A DNA stretch of 64,000 bases, taken from NCBI RefSeq assembly GCF_000696575.1, contig NZ_JMSQ01000008.1, positions 248,001 to 312,000 on the forward strand, given 5' to 3'. The notes below the pieces were generated by a model. That model did not search any database. It had not been told where the DNA came from and worked only from the letters and a program-made list of their open reading frames with translations. This stretch comes from Siccibacter colletis (GTDB lineage Bacteria; Pseudomonadota; Gammaproteobacteria; Enterobacterales; Enterobacteriaceae). Below, in pieces: positions 17,748 to 26,075 of the stretch (position 1 is its first letter; the number at the start of each line of letters is the position of its first letter). The translations under genes and the position numbers were made by a program.

Positions 17748-19871
17748 TTACACTCGTTCAACGACAATCAGCAGGGCCGTTTCCGGGTCCATTACCGGCA
17801 GCTGTAGCCCGGCCTGCGCCAGCCATTCGCCGCTGGCGCTGACTGGCGAAGTCATCCAGCCTGGCAGCTTGCGCATGGTATGCCCGCCGGCACCGGTTAA
17901 CGGCAGGGTGGACGGATCTTCCAGCCGAATCTGGTAACGCGCGCCCGGCTCCAGGCCCGGTATTCTCAGGGCGCCAGGCAGCGTGTAATCCGGCATCGCC
18001 AGCTGGCTCACCAGCCACAGCCCCTGGGTTTTGTCTTCGCTCACCACGCCCTGTACCTGCGTGGTGTTGTCCGGCATCGCCACCCGCCACATCGTGCCGG
18101 AATGGATCAGCCCGCGCCAGCGCTTGTAGAGCGTGGCGTAGCGCTGATAGCCTGCGTATTCGTCGGCATCGGCGGTGACCGGGTCCAGCTCCAGCCCCAT
18201 ATGACCAAACAGCGCAGTCAGGCCGCGGAAGGCAATGCTGTGCTGGCGAAACGTGGCATGACAGTGACTGTTGCCGATATGCGCGCCCATCACTTCCGGC
18301 GGGAAGAAATAGCTCATGCCGCGCTGGATGGTGCTGCGCTCCAGCGCATCGTTGTTATCGGAGGCCCAGAAACGGTGGCTGCGGGTCAGTACCTCATAGT
18401 CGATACGTCCTCCGCCCGAGGCGCAGGACTCAAACTCCACCTGCGGGAAGCGTGTCCGCAGGGTGTCGAGCAGGCGATAAAACTGACGCGTCTGGGCATC
18501 TGCCGCGGCCCTGCCATGATGCCCCGGCTGTACCAGCTCGCGGTTCATGTCCCACTTCACGTAATCGACGGGATGCTCACCCAGCAGCCAGCTCAGGCGC
18601 TCCACCAGATAGTCAAACGCCTCGGGAATACTCAGGTTCAGCACCCACTGGTGGCGTCCGGTGGTTTTCGGGTAGCCCGGCAGCGCCAGTACCCAGTCGG
18701 GATGCGCGCGGCAGAGGTCGGAATCGGGATTAATCATCTCCGGCTCCACCCAGATACCGAACTCCATGCCGAGGGATTTCACATAGTTGATCACCGGCAT
18801 CAGGCCGTCCGGATACTTGTTCTCATCAAGATACCAGTCGCCGAGCGCAGCATGGTCGTCGTTGCGCCCCTTAAACCAGCCGTCATCGATGATAAAGCGC
18901 TCGACGCCCAGTTCGGCGGCGCGGCTCGCCATCTGCATGATGTACGCCGGGTCATGATCAAAATAGATGCCTTCCCAGGTATTGAGATGCACCGGGCGCG
19001 GCTTGTCGCCGGGGAAGCGGATAATCTCGTCACGCAGGAAGCGGTGGAACTGCTGGCTCATGCCGTTTAACCCGGTAGCGGAGAAGCTGGCATAGAGCCA
19101 CGGAGTATGCAGCGTTTCCCCTTCTTCCAGCGCCATTTCGCCAGGCAAATAGAGCGCTTCGGCCTGGATCAGACGGCGACCATCGGTTTTCGCTTCGCAC
19201 TTGATACGGTGGTTGCCGCTCCAGCCAAGATGCACGCCCCAGACATCGCCCTGCTGCTCGTGGAAGCCCGGCGTGCCGGCAATCAGCGCCGGAAAGTGTT
19301 CATGCGACGTGCGCCCGCGACGGTTTTCCAGCACGAAGCCGTCATGGCTCAGCGCTACGCGGTGCGGCTGGAACTCGCGGATCCATCGACCGTGAAACGC
19401 CATCACCTCCCCCGCCCGCTCCGGCACCGGCAGCGTGACGGCGAAGCGATCCACCTGCCACGGCTGCGCACGCTGGTTGGTGAGCGCGTGGCGCACCTTC
19501 AGCACGCCGCTGTCGGTCAGCACCAGTTCACTGACCAGCCCCAGACCGGCGTTCACGTCCTCGCAGAAGATCGTCAGGGCATTGCCCTGCTGCTCAACCC
19601 TTACCGGGGTAAACACCGGTGAGGCGTCCTGGCCGTTGCGATGCCCTTCCAGGCCTGGCGCGCCAAACAGGCCATGACCGCTCTCTGCCATCAGGGTAAT
19701 CGGGGAATCAACATCCAGCCGCCCGTTAGCAACCGGGCGCGTCAAACTGTGGCAATCCTGCGGCGAAAACCAGGCAAGATGTGCCCCCCAGTAAACAATT
19801 TCCGGGAATGGTGCGAGGACAATGATCACGTCGGTGGCATTGCTGGTGAGGCGGTAACAGGTCTCTTCCAT
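17748..19871 (-). CDS. rafA: Alpha-galactosidase RafA (GH36)
   Basis: Hydrolyses terminal alpha-1,6-galactose from raffinose and melibiose, probably in the cytoplasm since no signal peptide is seen. 707 residues, the length of the plasmid-borne RafA. GH36 marks: the N-terminal beta-sandwich (FPEIVYWG...LTRPVANGRLD), DDGWFKGRNDD, the nucleophile Asp in YVKWDMNRE, and the acid/base Asp in ESCASGGGRIDYE. The start at 19871 (MEETCYRLTS) has AGGAG seven bases upstream; a frame start 21 codons earlier overlaps the operators and is rejected. Confidence 0.93.
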   Translation of the reverse strand: MEETCYRLTSNATDVIIVLAPFPEIVYWGAHLAWFSPQDCHSLTRPVANGRLDVDSPITLMAESGHGLFGAPGLEGHRNGQDASPVFTPVRVEQQGNALTIFCEDVNAGLGLVSELVLTDSGVLKVRHALTNQRAQPWQVDRFAVTLPVPERAGEVMAFHGRWIREFQPHRVALSHDGFVLENRRGRTSHEHFPALIAGTPGFHEQQGDVWGVHLGWSGNHRIKCEAKTDGRRLIQAEALYLPGEMALEEGETLHTPWLYASFSATGLNGMSQQFHRFLRDEIIRFPGDKPRPVHLNTWEGIYFDHDPAYIMQMASRAAELGVERFIIDDGWFKGRNDDHAALGDWYLDENKYPDGLMPVINYVKSLGMEFGIWVEPEMINPDSDLCRAHPDWVLALPGYPKTTGRHQWVLNLSIPEAFDYLVERLSWLLGEHPVDYVKWDMNRELVQPGHHGRAAADAQTRQFYRLLDTLRTRFPQVEFESCASGGGRIDYEVLTRSHRFWASDNNDALERSTIQRGMSYFFPPEVMGAHIGNSHCHATFRQHSIAFRGLTALFGHMGLELDPVTADADEYAGYQRYATLYKRWRGLIHSGTMWRVAMPDNTTQVQGVVSEDKTQGLWLVSQLAMPDYTLPGALRIPGLEPGARYQIRLEDPSTLPLTGAGGHTMRKLPGWMTSPVSASGEWLAQAGLQLPVMDPETALLIVVERV

Positions 19872-19907
19872 AAAGCATCTCCTGAATCGGGTCCGCTTTA
19901 ACTGTTG

Positions 19908-19946
19908 ATCCGAAACGTTTCGGATGCCAACCACAACGTTTCGGTT
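19908..19946 (-). promoter_or_regulatory. raf promoter with two RafR operators
   Basis: Operator O1 is a perfect 18-bp palindrome, ATCCGAAACGTTTCGGAT, at 19908-19925. Operator O2, CCACAACGTTTCGG at 19931-19944, shares the core AACGTT and the right arm. Their centres are 21 bp apart, two helical turns. A candidate -35 (TTGGCA on the minus strand, 19925-19930) lies between them. The plasmid raf operon has the same plan, two 18-bp operators around -35. A partial CRP-like TGTGA lies at 19949-19953. Confidence 0.75.
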
Positions 19947-19973
19947 ATGTGAGCGTTGTTAAATTATTGAGAA

Positions 19974-20984
19974 TTACTGCGGGGGTGTATTCAGGGTCAC
20001 ACCGGGGAAAAATTCTGGCTGCCAGAGCACCTGCAGCTGCGTCAGCGGCTCACCGGCAATAAGGCGGCGCACCATGTCGGCAATCTGCTGCCCCACGCCC
20101 TGACGGGTGGACTGGATCACAGCAGCAACATCAAGTTCAACGATGCTGTCCGGCGGCAGTCCGTCGTACACCACCAGCGATACCGCGTTATCGCCTTGCA
20201 GACGACCGAGGGTTTGAAGTGCCATCGCCGCGCCGTCGCCATGGGAGTTGCAGTCCGTGACGATCGCCGTGGGCGGCGTGGGCAGTGCGAGCAGCTCCAG
20301 TGTAGCTTTATACCCGGCGCGACGGGTAGGCGGCAGCAGGCGCAGCCATGCATCAGAGAGATGGTACGCCCGCAGCGCGTCGCGCCAGCCGTCCCGACGC
20401 TGGGTGATAAACGCCTGGCTGTTGTTCTCCCCGAGCAGGGCAATGCGCTGATGGCCGAGCGCAATCAGACGCTCCGTTGCCTGCCGCGTTCCGGCCTGAT
20501 TATCGAAATCAAACCAGGCGTAGGGCTGCGCAAGCTGGCTGCGACCCAGCGCCAGGAAAGGGAAATTCGCGCGCTGTAACTCCTGCAGCCGGGGATCGTT
20601 ATCGAGGGTGTGCGCGACGATCAGGGCATCGACGCGGCGGCTCTGCACCTGGCGCATATAGCTGTGGCGGTCCGCCAGATCGTCATCAGCAATCAGCAGC
20701 AGATCGATTTCGTACTGCGCCAGTTCGCGACTGATCTCGCCTACCATCCCGAGAAACACGCTGTTATTCAGCGGGGCGGGCAGCACCGGGAACACCAGTC
20801 CGACAGCGTCGATTTTGCCCATCTTCAGACGGCGGGCGAAGGTATTTGGCCGATAGCCGCGACGCTGTGCTTCCGCCTCGACGCGCGCCCGGGTCTCCTG
20901 CGACACGTCGTCATAGCCGTTCAGCGCACGGCTGACGGTGGTGACGGAAAGACCCAGATGTGTGGCGATGGCTTTTAGCGACAT
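19974..20984 (-). CDS. rafR: Raffinose operon repressor RafR (LacI family)
   Basis: A 336-residue LacI/GalR repressor. The N-terminal helix-turn-helix reads LKAIATHLGLSVTTVSRALNGY with the usual hinge helix RPNTFARRLK. The ligand-binding core follows (VGLVFPVLPAPLNNSVF, ALGRSQLAQPYAWFDFDN, RIALLGE). It lies upstream of rafA on the same strand, with both operators between the two genes. Self-regulation is not obvious from the sequence upstream of its own start. Confidence 0.88.
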   Translation of the reverse strand: MSLKAIATHLGLSVTTVSRALNGYDDVSQETRARVEAEAQRRGYRPNTFARRLKMGKIDAVGLVFPVLPAPLNNSVFLGMVGEISRELAQYEIDLLLIADDDLADRHSYMRQVQSRRVDALIVAHTLDNDPRLQELQRANFPFLALGRSQLAQPYAWFDFDNQAGTRQATERLIALGHQRIALLGENNSQAFITQRRDGWRDALRAYHLSDAWLRLLPPTRRAGYKATLELLALPTPPTAIVTDCNSHGDGAAMALQTLGRLQGDNAVSLVVYDGLPPDSIVELDVAAVIQSTRQGVGQQIADMVRRLIAGEPLTQLQVLWQPEFFPGVTLNTPPQ

Positions 20985-21051
20985 GGTGAGCGGCCCGTAA
21001 AGAGTGATCGCGGGCTAGTGTCGCGCATCCCCGTCACCGAGTCCATATAAC

Positions 21052-21073
21052 AAAAAAAGCGCCCTCAGGCGCT
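21052..21073 (-). terminator. Terminator of DUF1471 gene copy 1
   Basis: Stem AGCGCC/GGCGCT with CTCA loop (21058-21073) and a minus-strand U-run. The same hairpin and flanks follow the paralogous gene at 24701, which shows that gene and terminator were copied together. Confidence 0.8.
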
Positions 21074-21091
21074 CTTTCGACATGAATTCAT

Positions 21092-21301
21092 TTATTTAGT
21101 CAGTTCAGCGGTCATATAAACCTGGTCGCGATTGAACGCGGAGGTGATTTTATAGGATGCGCCCATCTCATGCGCCTGCGCAGCGATTTTCGCTTCGGTA
21201 TCATCGAGGGTAGAACCGGTTGCGGTCACGGTCTGGCCAGCGAAAGCACCAAAAGCAGAAGTCAGGGCGATAACTGCAACAAAAGTTTTGATAGTTTTCA
21301 T
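21092..21301 (-). CDS. Small secreted YdgH/BhsA/McbA-like protein (DUF1471), copy 1
   Basis: 69 residues with a signal peptide (MKTIKTFVAVIALTSAFGAFA) and a mature part that fits the DUF1471 fold: QTVTATGSTLDDTEAKIAAQAHEMGASYKITS. Family members are small periplasmic or surface proteins linked to stress, biofilm and envelope changes (BhsA, McbA, YhcN). The start at 21301 is preferred over one five codons earlier because it fits the signal peptide and the paralog at 24701, which is about 80 percent identical. Confidence 0.8.
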   Translation of the reverse strand: MKTIKTFVAVIALTSAFGAFAGQTVTATGSTLDDTEAKIAAQAHEMGASYKITSAFNRDQVYMTAELTK

Positions 21302-21434
21302 CGGGTATTCCTTCATCTTATTTTGTCAGGGAGAAGGCTGATTGCCTTCGATGGGTTAATAATAGCCCCCTCTTCCCTGAACAAAAAGCGGAAGGATTTG
21401 CTGAGCTTGTTCATAAAAATTGAACAAATATTTA

Positions 21435-21983
21435 TCAGTTCTGCTCTGCCACCAGCAGCGCCTGGGTAGCTGGCTCCAGCGCGCGGAAAACGTGCTCCCG
21501 ATCGGCGGGATAGCAGATGTAATCCCCCTGGTGCAGCTCTTCCGGCGCCTCCGTCAGCCCGACCAGCGCCCGCCCCTGGGTAATAATGATATGTTCGACG
21601 GAACCCGGCGGATGCGGGTGCGATACCCGGTCCGCCCCCGGCTCTGCCATCAGCAGGTAGATGTCACGGCGCGCGCCGGGCGGACAGGTCGCCAGTAAAA
21701 TGGCCTGATAGTTGGCCTGCTCTGCCACCACCTTAGTGCCCTCCCCGCGGCGAATAACCTGCGTCTGGGCAGCCTGAGGTTCAAACAGGCGCGCAAACGG
21801 GATGCCAAGCGCTACGCACAGCGACCACAGGGTTTCGAGACTGGGATTACCATTACCCGCTTCCAGCTGGGACAGGGTTGATTTGGCGATCCCGGCGCGG
21901 CGCGCAATCTCGGCCAGCGATAGCCCGGTTCGGGCGCGTTCGCGCACCAGGCTTCTGGAAATCACATCAATGGGCGGTGTCAT
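21435..21983 (-). CDS. XRE-family regulator with C-terminal cupin
   Basis: 182 residues. The N-terminal HTH_3 domain reads RTGLSLAEIARRAGIAKSTLSQLEAGNGNPSLETL; the C-terminal cupin barrel contains HPHPPGSVEHIIITQGRA and GDYICYPADREHVF. Such HTH-cupin proteins sense small metabolites. It is divergent from azlC across 100 bp that hold a 14-bp palindrome, so it very likely controls the azlCD exporter and itself. Confidence 0.85.
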   Translation of the reverse strand: MTPPIDVISRSLVRERARTGLSLAEIARRAGIAKSTLSQLEAGNGNPSLETLWSLCVALGIPFARLFEPQAAQTQVIRRGEGTKVVAEQANYQAILLATCPPGARRDIYLLMAEPGADRVSHPHPPGSVEHIIITQGRALVGLTEAPEELHQGDYICYPADREHVFRALEPATQALLVAEQN

Positions 21984-22007
21984 TTACGGCTCCGGTGTTC
22001 TGTAAAA

Positions 22008-22021
22008 CGAACGATCGTTCG
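22008..22021. promoter_or_regulatory. Palindromic operator between XRE-cupin regulator and azlC
   Basis: CGAACGATCGTTCG is a perfect 14-bp palindrome. A further half-site CGTTCG occurs at 22062-22067, and a TATAAT box at 22049-22054 lies between the two. The position fits control of azlC by the divergent regulator. Confidence 0.65.
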
Positions 22022-22083
22022 CTTGAAATTTAAATTCGCTGTGTTCATTATAATGGATACTCGTTCGATATGGCTAAAGATCT

Positions 22084-22746
22084 ATGTTCACTCAACGTTT
22101 CTCTTGCCTGAGCGCCGATACCAGAAAAGCGATTTTCCTGGTGTGCCTCGCGGTTGCGGTGGTCGGCGTCTCTTATGGTTCATTAGCAATGGCCTACGGC
22201 TTCCCGCTCTGGCTGCCGCTGGTGCTGTCGATCACCGTACTCGCCGGCGCGTCAGAGTTTATGTTTATTGGCATTATTGCCAGCGGCGGGCATCCACTGG
22301 CCGCGGCGGCGGCTGGTCTGCTGGTGAACGCCCGGCATATTCCGTTTGGCGTGGCGGTGCGGGACCTGGTGGGTAATCGCGCGGCCGCCCTGCTCGGCTG
22401 CCACATTATGAATGATGAAAGCGTGGTGTTTGGCCTCGCGCAGTCCACTCACGAACAGCGTAAAGCCGCGTTCTGGCTGTGCGGGCTGGGGGTGGCGACG
22501 CTGTGGCCGCTCGGTGCGCTGCTGGGGAGCGTGATTGGCTCGCTGCTGCCGTCGCCTGAAGCGATTGGGCTTGATGCGGTCTTCCCGGCCATTCTGTTGG
22601 CACTGGTGATCCCGGCGTTGAAAAATCGTACCACCCTGATCCGCGCGACCAGCGGCGCGGCTATTTCCCTGGCGGCGGTGCCGTTCGCACCGGTGGGCCT
22701 GCCGGTGCTGCTGTCGCTGCTGGGCGTTCTGACGAGGAAGAAATGA
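22084..22746 (+). CDS. azlC: AzlC/YgaZ-type branched-chain amino acid exporter, large subunit
   Basis: A 220-residue inner-membrane protein of the AzlC family with about six membrane segments. In E. coli the YgaZ-YgaH pair exports L-valine and other branched-chain amino acids. Family marks: YGFPLWLPLVLSITVLAGASEF, NARHIPFG, and a polar segment HIMNDESVVF. The ribosome site is weak. The gene end overlaps the small subunit gene (ATGA), so the two subunits are made together. The substrate is inferred from the family. Confidence 0.82.
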   Translation: MFTQRFSCLSADTRKAIFLVCLAVAVVGVSYGSLAMAYGFPLWLPLVLSITVLAGASEFMFIGIIASGGHPLAAAAAGLLVNARHIPFGVAVRDLVGNRAAALLGCHIMNDESVVFGLAQSTHEQRKAAFWLCGLGVATLWPLGALLGSVIGSLLPSPEAIGLDAVFPAILLALVIPALKNRTTLIRATSGAAISLAAVPFAPVGLPVLLSLLGVLTRKK

Positions 22747-23069
22747 TGCACGCTACGCTGTTAGTGATTGCTGGCATTGTGGTGCTGTCGCTTGGCACCT
22801 GGCTGATGCGTTTTGGCGGCGCGAAACTGGGCAGCCGCATGGCGCTCTCCGAGCGCTCTCAGGCGATGCTGTCCGATGCGGCCACCACGCTGCTGTTCGC
22901 GGTAGCGCTCGCCACCACGCTCTATTCCGGCACCAGTTTCGCCGGGATGGCGCGCCTGTGCGGTGTTGCGGTGGCGGTACTGCTGGCGTGGCGTAAAACG
23001 CCGCTGATCATCGTGATTATCGCCGCGGCGGCAGTTACCGCCGGGCTGCGTCTGCTTGGCGTACCCTGA
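22743..23069 (+). CDS. azlD: AzlD/YgaH-type exporter small subunit
   Basis: A 108-residue protein with four hydrophobic segments, the usual AzlD size. The sequence LGTWLMRFGGAKLGSR and the following hydrophobic stretches fit. It is coupled to azlC by a four-base overlap. Its stop codon is immediately followed by the reverse-strand stop of the flagellin gene with no base between and no terminator visible. Confidence 0.8.
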   Translation: MMHATLLVIAGIVVLSLGTWLMRFGGAKLGSRMALSERSQAMLSDAATTLLFAVALATTLYSGTSFAGMARLCGVAVAVLLAWRKTPLIIVIIAAAAVTAGLRLLGVP

Positions 23070-24524
23070 TTAGCCTTTCAGTAGGGTCAGCGCCACTTCC
23101 GGCATCTGATTCGCCTGCACCAGTACCGCGGTGCTCGCCTGAGAGATAATCTGCGCCCGGCTCATCTTGCTCACTTCCATCGCGTAGTCAGCATCTTCAA
23201 TGCGGCTGCGCGCTGCCGTGGTGGCAAGCGTGCTCTGCGCCAGCGTGGCTTTGGCGGATTCGAAGGTGTTGATGTGGCTGCCGTACTCGCTGCGGTAGCC
23301 GCTCACCTTTTCCAGCGCCTTATCGAGCGCGCCCAGCGCTTTGCTGGCCTCTTCTGCCGGGTCGAGTTTACTTTTCGAAATCCCTAACGTTTTGGTATCG
23401 GCCGGCGTTGGCGCAATGGTTTTTTTGCTGATCTCATCGCCGAAGTTGGCGCTGGTCACAATCTCAATCGGCTCACTGGCGCGCGGTGGTTTCGCCGGCA
23501 CCATCGTCGGTGCCGGCAACGAACTCCAGGTGACGTTGCTGCTGAACGAACCGTTTCCCACTACCATCACAATCAGATCTTCCGGCACGGTGCCCAACAG
23601 GCGGAGACGTTCCTGCATCTGCGCGCCGTTCTGCCCATCGTTGAAGCCGCCATTTGACGCGTCTTCGTAGCGATCGGTATCGCCGCTGTAGCGGATCGTC
23701 AGGCCGTTCAGCGTCGCGGTCGCGCCACCGTTAAATACCCAGATCGGCCCGCCCTGCGTCAGGGAACTGTCGTCATAGCTCGCGCCCGGCAAAAAGCCGT
23801 TCGACTCATTAATAAACTTCGCATTCGCCGAGGCGTCGTCCGTGATCCCTTTGCTCACCCAGGTGTAGTCCGGGTTGGCATCGTTGAACGGCGTACCGAC
23901 AATATGCTTACCGTCGCGGGTGAAGAGCTGAATATCATCGTCCAGCCCCAGCGAGTTGATGGTGATCACCACGTTAGTCGCGCCGGCAGGCACATAGGCC
24001 AGCGGCACGATACCGGAGGTGAAGTTATAGTCGGTCCCAGGCGTCGGGAACTTCACGCTGAGCGGCGGCACGTCGCCATACACCAGCGGCGGCAGCTCCG
24101 GGTCATCGGTCGCCAGCGGATACTTGCCAAAAATCTCGGTGTTATTCGAGATATGGTTGATGGTGGCGCTGATGGACTCGAACTCTTTCTGAATGCTGGC
24201 GCGGTCCTCCAGCGATAACGTGCCGGTCGCCGCCTGCACCGCCAGCTCTTTGGCGCGGATCAGCAGGTTGCTGATGTTGGCCAGCCCGCCCTCGGCGGTC
24301 TGCGACAGGCTGATCCCGTCGTCAATGCCACGCGCCACCGCGCTGTCGGCGCGCAGATTCGCCGTCATACGGTTAGCAATAGCCTGTCCGGCGGCGTCAT
24401 CGCGCGCGCCGTTGATTCTCATCCCTGAAGATAGCCGCTCCATTGCCTGACTCAGTGCAGATTCGACTTTAGTCTGGTTATTTCTCGTTTTATCGGCGTA
24501 GAGATTGGAATTTAAAGTGATCAT
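23070..24524 (-). CDS. Orphan flagellin with unusual central domain
   Basis: 484 residues. The N-terminal D0/D1 region (LSSGMRINGARDDAAGQAIANRM, DGISLSQTAEGGL, NNTEIFGKY) and the C-terminal D1/D0 region (ATTAARSRIEDADYAMEVSKM, SQASTAVLVQANQ) are clear flagellin. Between residues about 140 and 390 lies a beta-rich, Asp/Gly/Thr-rich domain unlike E. coli FliC D2/D3, with stretches such as LGLDDDIQLFTRDGKH. The end, LLKG, differs from the common LLR or LLG. No other flagellar gene is near. The start at 24524 fits a sigma-28 type promoter 40 bp upstream. No HExxH is present, so it is not a flagellinolysin. Confidence 0.85.
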   Translation of the reverse strand: MITLNSNLYADKTRNNQTKVESALSQAMERLSSGMRINGARDDAAGQAIANRMTANLRADSAVARGIDDGISLSQTAEGGLANISNLLIRAKELAVQAATGTLSLEDRASIQKEFESISATINHISNNTEIFGKYPLATDDPELPPLVYGDVPPLSVKFPTPGTDYNFTSGIVPLAYVPAGATNVVITINSLGLDDDIQLFTRDGKHIVGTPFNDANPDYTWVSKGITDDASANAKFINESNGFLPGASYDDSSLTQGGPIWVFNGGATATLNGLTIRYSGDTDRYEDASNGGFNDGQNGAQMQERLRLLGTVPEDLIVMVVGNGSFSSNVTWSSLPAPTMVPAKPPRASEPIEIVTSANFGDEISKKTIAPTPADTKTLGISKSKLDPAEEASKALGALDKALEKVSGYRSEYGSHINTFESAKATLAQSTLATTAARSRIEDADYAMEVSKMSRAQIISQASTAVLVQANQMPEVALTLLKG

Positions 24525-24563
24525 AGCGGTATTCACATACGGACGGTTTCCCGAATACATGCT

Positions 24564-24590
24564 ATATCGGCCCAGAGAAATTTCGCTTTA
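24564..24590 (-). promoter_or_regulatory. Sigma-28 (FliA) type promoter of the orphan flagellin
   Basis: On the minus strand TAAAGCGA (24583-24590), exactly 11 bases, then GCCGATAT (24564-24571). The FliA consensus is TAAAGTTT-N11-GCCGATAA. The -10 matches at seven of eight bases and the spacing is exact. The gene is therefore probably expressed with the late flagellar genes. Confidence 0.8.
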
Positions 24591-24654
24591 AGTGTTTTTT
24601 TAATGACCAACGCCCCTGGAAGCCGCGTGGCGTTTGGTTTCAGCTAGTTAGCAC

Positions 24655-24680
24655 GCAAAAAAAAAGCGCCCTCAGGCGCT
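24655..24680 (-). terminator. Terminator of DUF1471 gene copy 2
   Basis: Same AGCGCC-CTCA-GGCGCT hairpin and A-run as at 21052-21073. It serves the minus-strand gene at 24701. Confidence 0.8.
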
Positions 24681-24700
24681 CTTTCTACGGTAAAGCAGTC

Positions 24701-24910
24701 TTATTTGGTCAATTCTGCGGTCATGTGGACCTGATTACGGTTGAACGCTGAAGTGATTTTGTAGGAAGCGCCCATATCCTGCGCCTGAGCGGCGATTTTC
24801 GCTTCGGTCGCGTCCAGGGTAGAACCGGTCGCGGTAATGGTCTGGGAAGCGAAAGCACCGAAAGAGGAAGCCAGTGCGATAACAGCAACAAAAGTTTTGA
24901 TGTTTTTCAT
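24701..24910 (-). CDS. Small secreted YdgH/BhsA/McbA-like protein (DUF1471), copy 2
   Basis: 69 residues, signal peptide MKNIKTFVAVIALASSFGAFA, then the same mature plan as the copy at 21092 (QTITATGSTLDATEAKIAAQAQDMGASYKITSAFNRNQVH). Differences are mostly conservative. Its terminator is also duplicated. The pair flanks the regulator/azlCD/flagellin block. Role unknown; envelope stress or surface function is family inference. Confidence 0.8.
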   Translation of the reverse strand: MKNIKTFVAVIALASSFGAFASQTITATGSTLDATEAKIAAQAQDMGASYKITSAFNRNQVHMTAELTK

Positions 24911-25035
24911 GATGTAGACCCTTAATGATTTAGTTTGATGTGAGGCGGTCTGCCTCGATGTGATAAATCATAGGGCAAGCCTGTGCTTATAAAAAGCACA
25001 AGCTTTTGCTGATAAAAATCAAAATTTTTGAATGA

Positions 25036-25860
25036 TTAGCGCAGACGCTGCGGATGGGTATAGATGGTCGCCCGGCCCGGTTTGCTGAAGCCGACCAGCG
25101 TCAGGTTGCAGCGTTCGGCCACGTCAACCGCCAGCGACGTGGCGGCCGAGACGGCAAACAGGATCTCCACGCCGCACATGGCAGACTTCTGCACCATCTC
25201 GTAGCTGGCGCGGCTGCTGACCAGCACGGCACCGTCGCTCCAGCCTTCCCGTGCGCGGCGACCCAGCAGTTTATCGAGTGCGACGTGGCGACCGACATCC
25301 TCATGTCCACCCGTCGCCTCACCCGAAGGGGTTAGCCAGGCGGCGGCGTGAGTACAACCCGTGAGCTGCCCGACCGGCTGGAACGTCTTCAGGGTGGTTA
25401 GTGCCGCATCAAGGTTTGCCAGATCGAAGGTTTGAGTAAAAGGCAATGGCGTCAAGGGCTTGCCAATATCTTCCAGCTGCTCAACGCCGCAGACGCCACA
25501 GCCGGTACGCCCGGCGAGCTGGCGACGGCGCGCTTTTAAACCCATAAAGCGCCGGCTGGATAACTCTATTTGGACTTCCGTGCCATTACACCCCTGGACA
25601 ATATCCATTCCGTAAATTTCGTGTGAAGATTCAACAATGCCTTCCGATAACGAGAAACCAAGGGCGAAAAGTTCCAGATCCTTGGGGGAAGCCATCATCA
25701 CCACATGTGAAATACCGTTGTAGACCAGCGCTACGGGCTCTTCTTCCGCCAGCATATCCTCGCGGGTATGGTCGAGCGCATCGCGCTGCCACAGCGAAAC
25801 GGATTTGGCGCCTGTGATTTGAGTCACACTTTCGTTCTGTGCTGATGAAATATTCTTCAC
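25036..25860 (-). CDS. fdhD: Formate dehydrogenase accessory sulfurtransferase FdhD
   Basis: Passes sulfur from IscS to the molybdenum cofactor of formate dehydrogenases, which is needed for activity. 274 residues, E. coli-like. The two active cysteines are Cys121 and Cys124 in [11 protein letters not shown]. Other conserved parts are [17 protein letters not shown] and [11 protein letters not shown]. It is divergent from fdoG, its client, across a 215-bp gap. Confidence 0.95.
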   Translation of the reverse strand: MKNISSAQNESVTQITGAKSVSLWQRDALDHTREDMLAEEEPVALVYNGISHVVMMASPKDLELFALGFSLSEGIVESSHEIYGMDIVQGCNGTEVQIELSSRRFMGLKARRRQLAGRTGCGVCGVEQLEDIGKPLTPLPFTQTFDLANLDAALTTLKTFQPVGQLTGCTHAAAWLTPSGEATGGHEDVGRHVALDKLLGRRAREGWSDGAVLVSSRASYEMVQKSAMCGVEILFAVSAATSLAVDVAERCNLTLVGFSKPGRATIYTHPQRLR

Positions 25861-26075
25861 TTTTTTTTAACCGTATTGGAACAGCCACACCGGCATTATG
25901 GTATTCTCGTGGCCCTTCGCTTCAGGGACTGAGGTGGGAAAACAGCAATTCTGAACCTTTGCGGCTTTGACCGCAAAACAAAAACTAAATCCCCAACGTA
26001 TCCGCTGCTTCAGGAAACAATAAGCAACGCGGCTACCAACGGGGTGATGAGTAATGTCAAAAGTAAGGAGTGACC

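Noticed and set aside
23070-24524. Flagellinolysin (protease-bearing flagellin)
   Set aside because: The central region is large enough, but no HExxH motif or other protease signature is visible.
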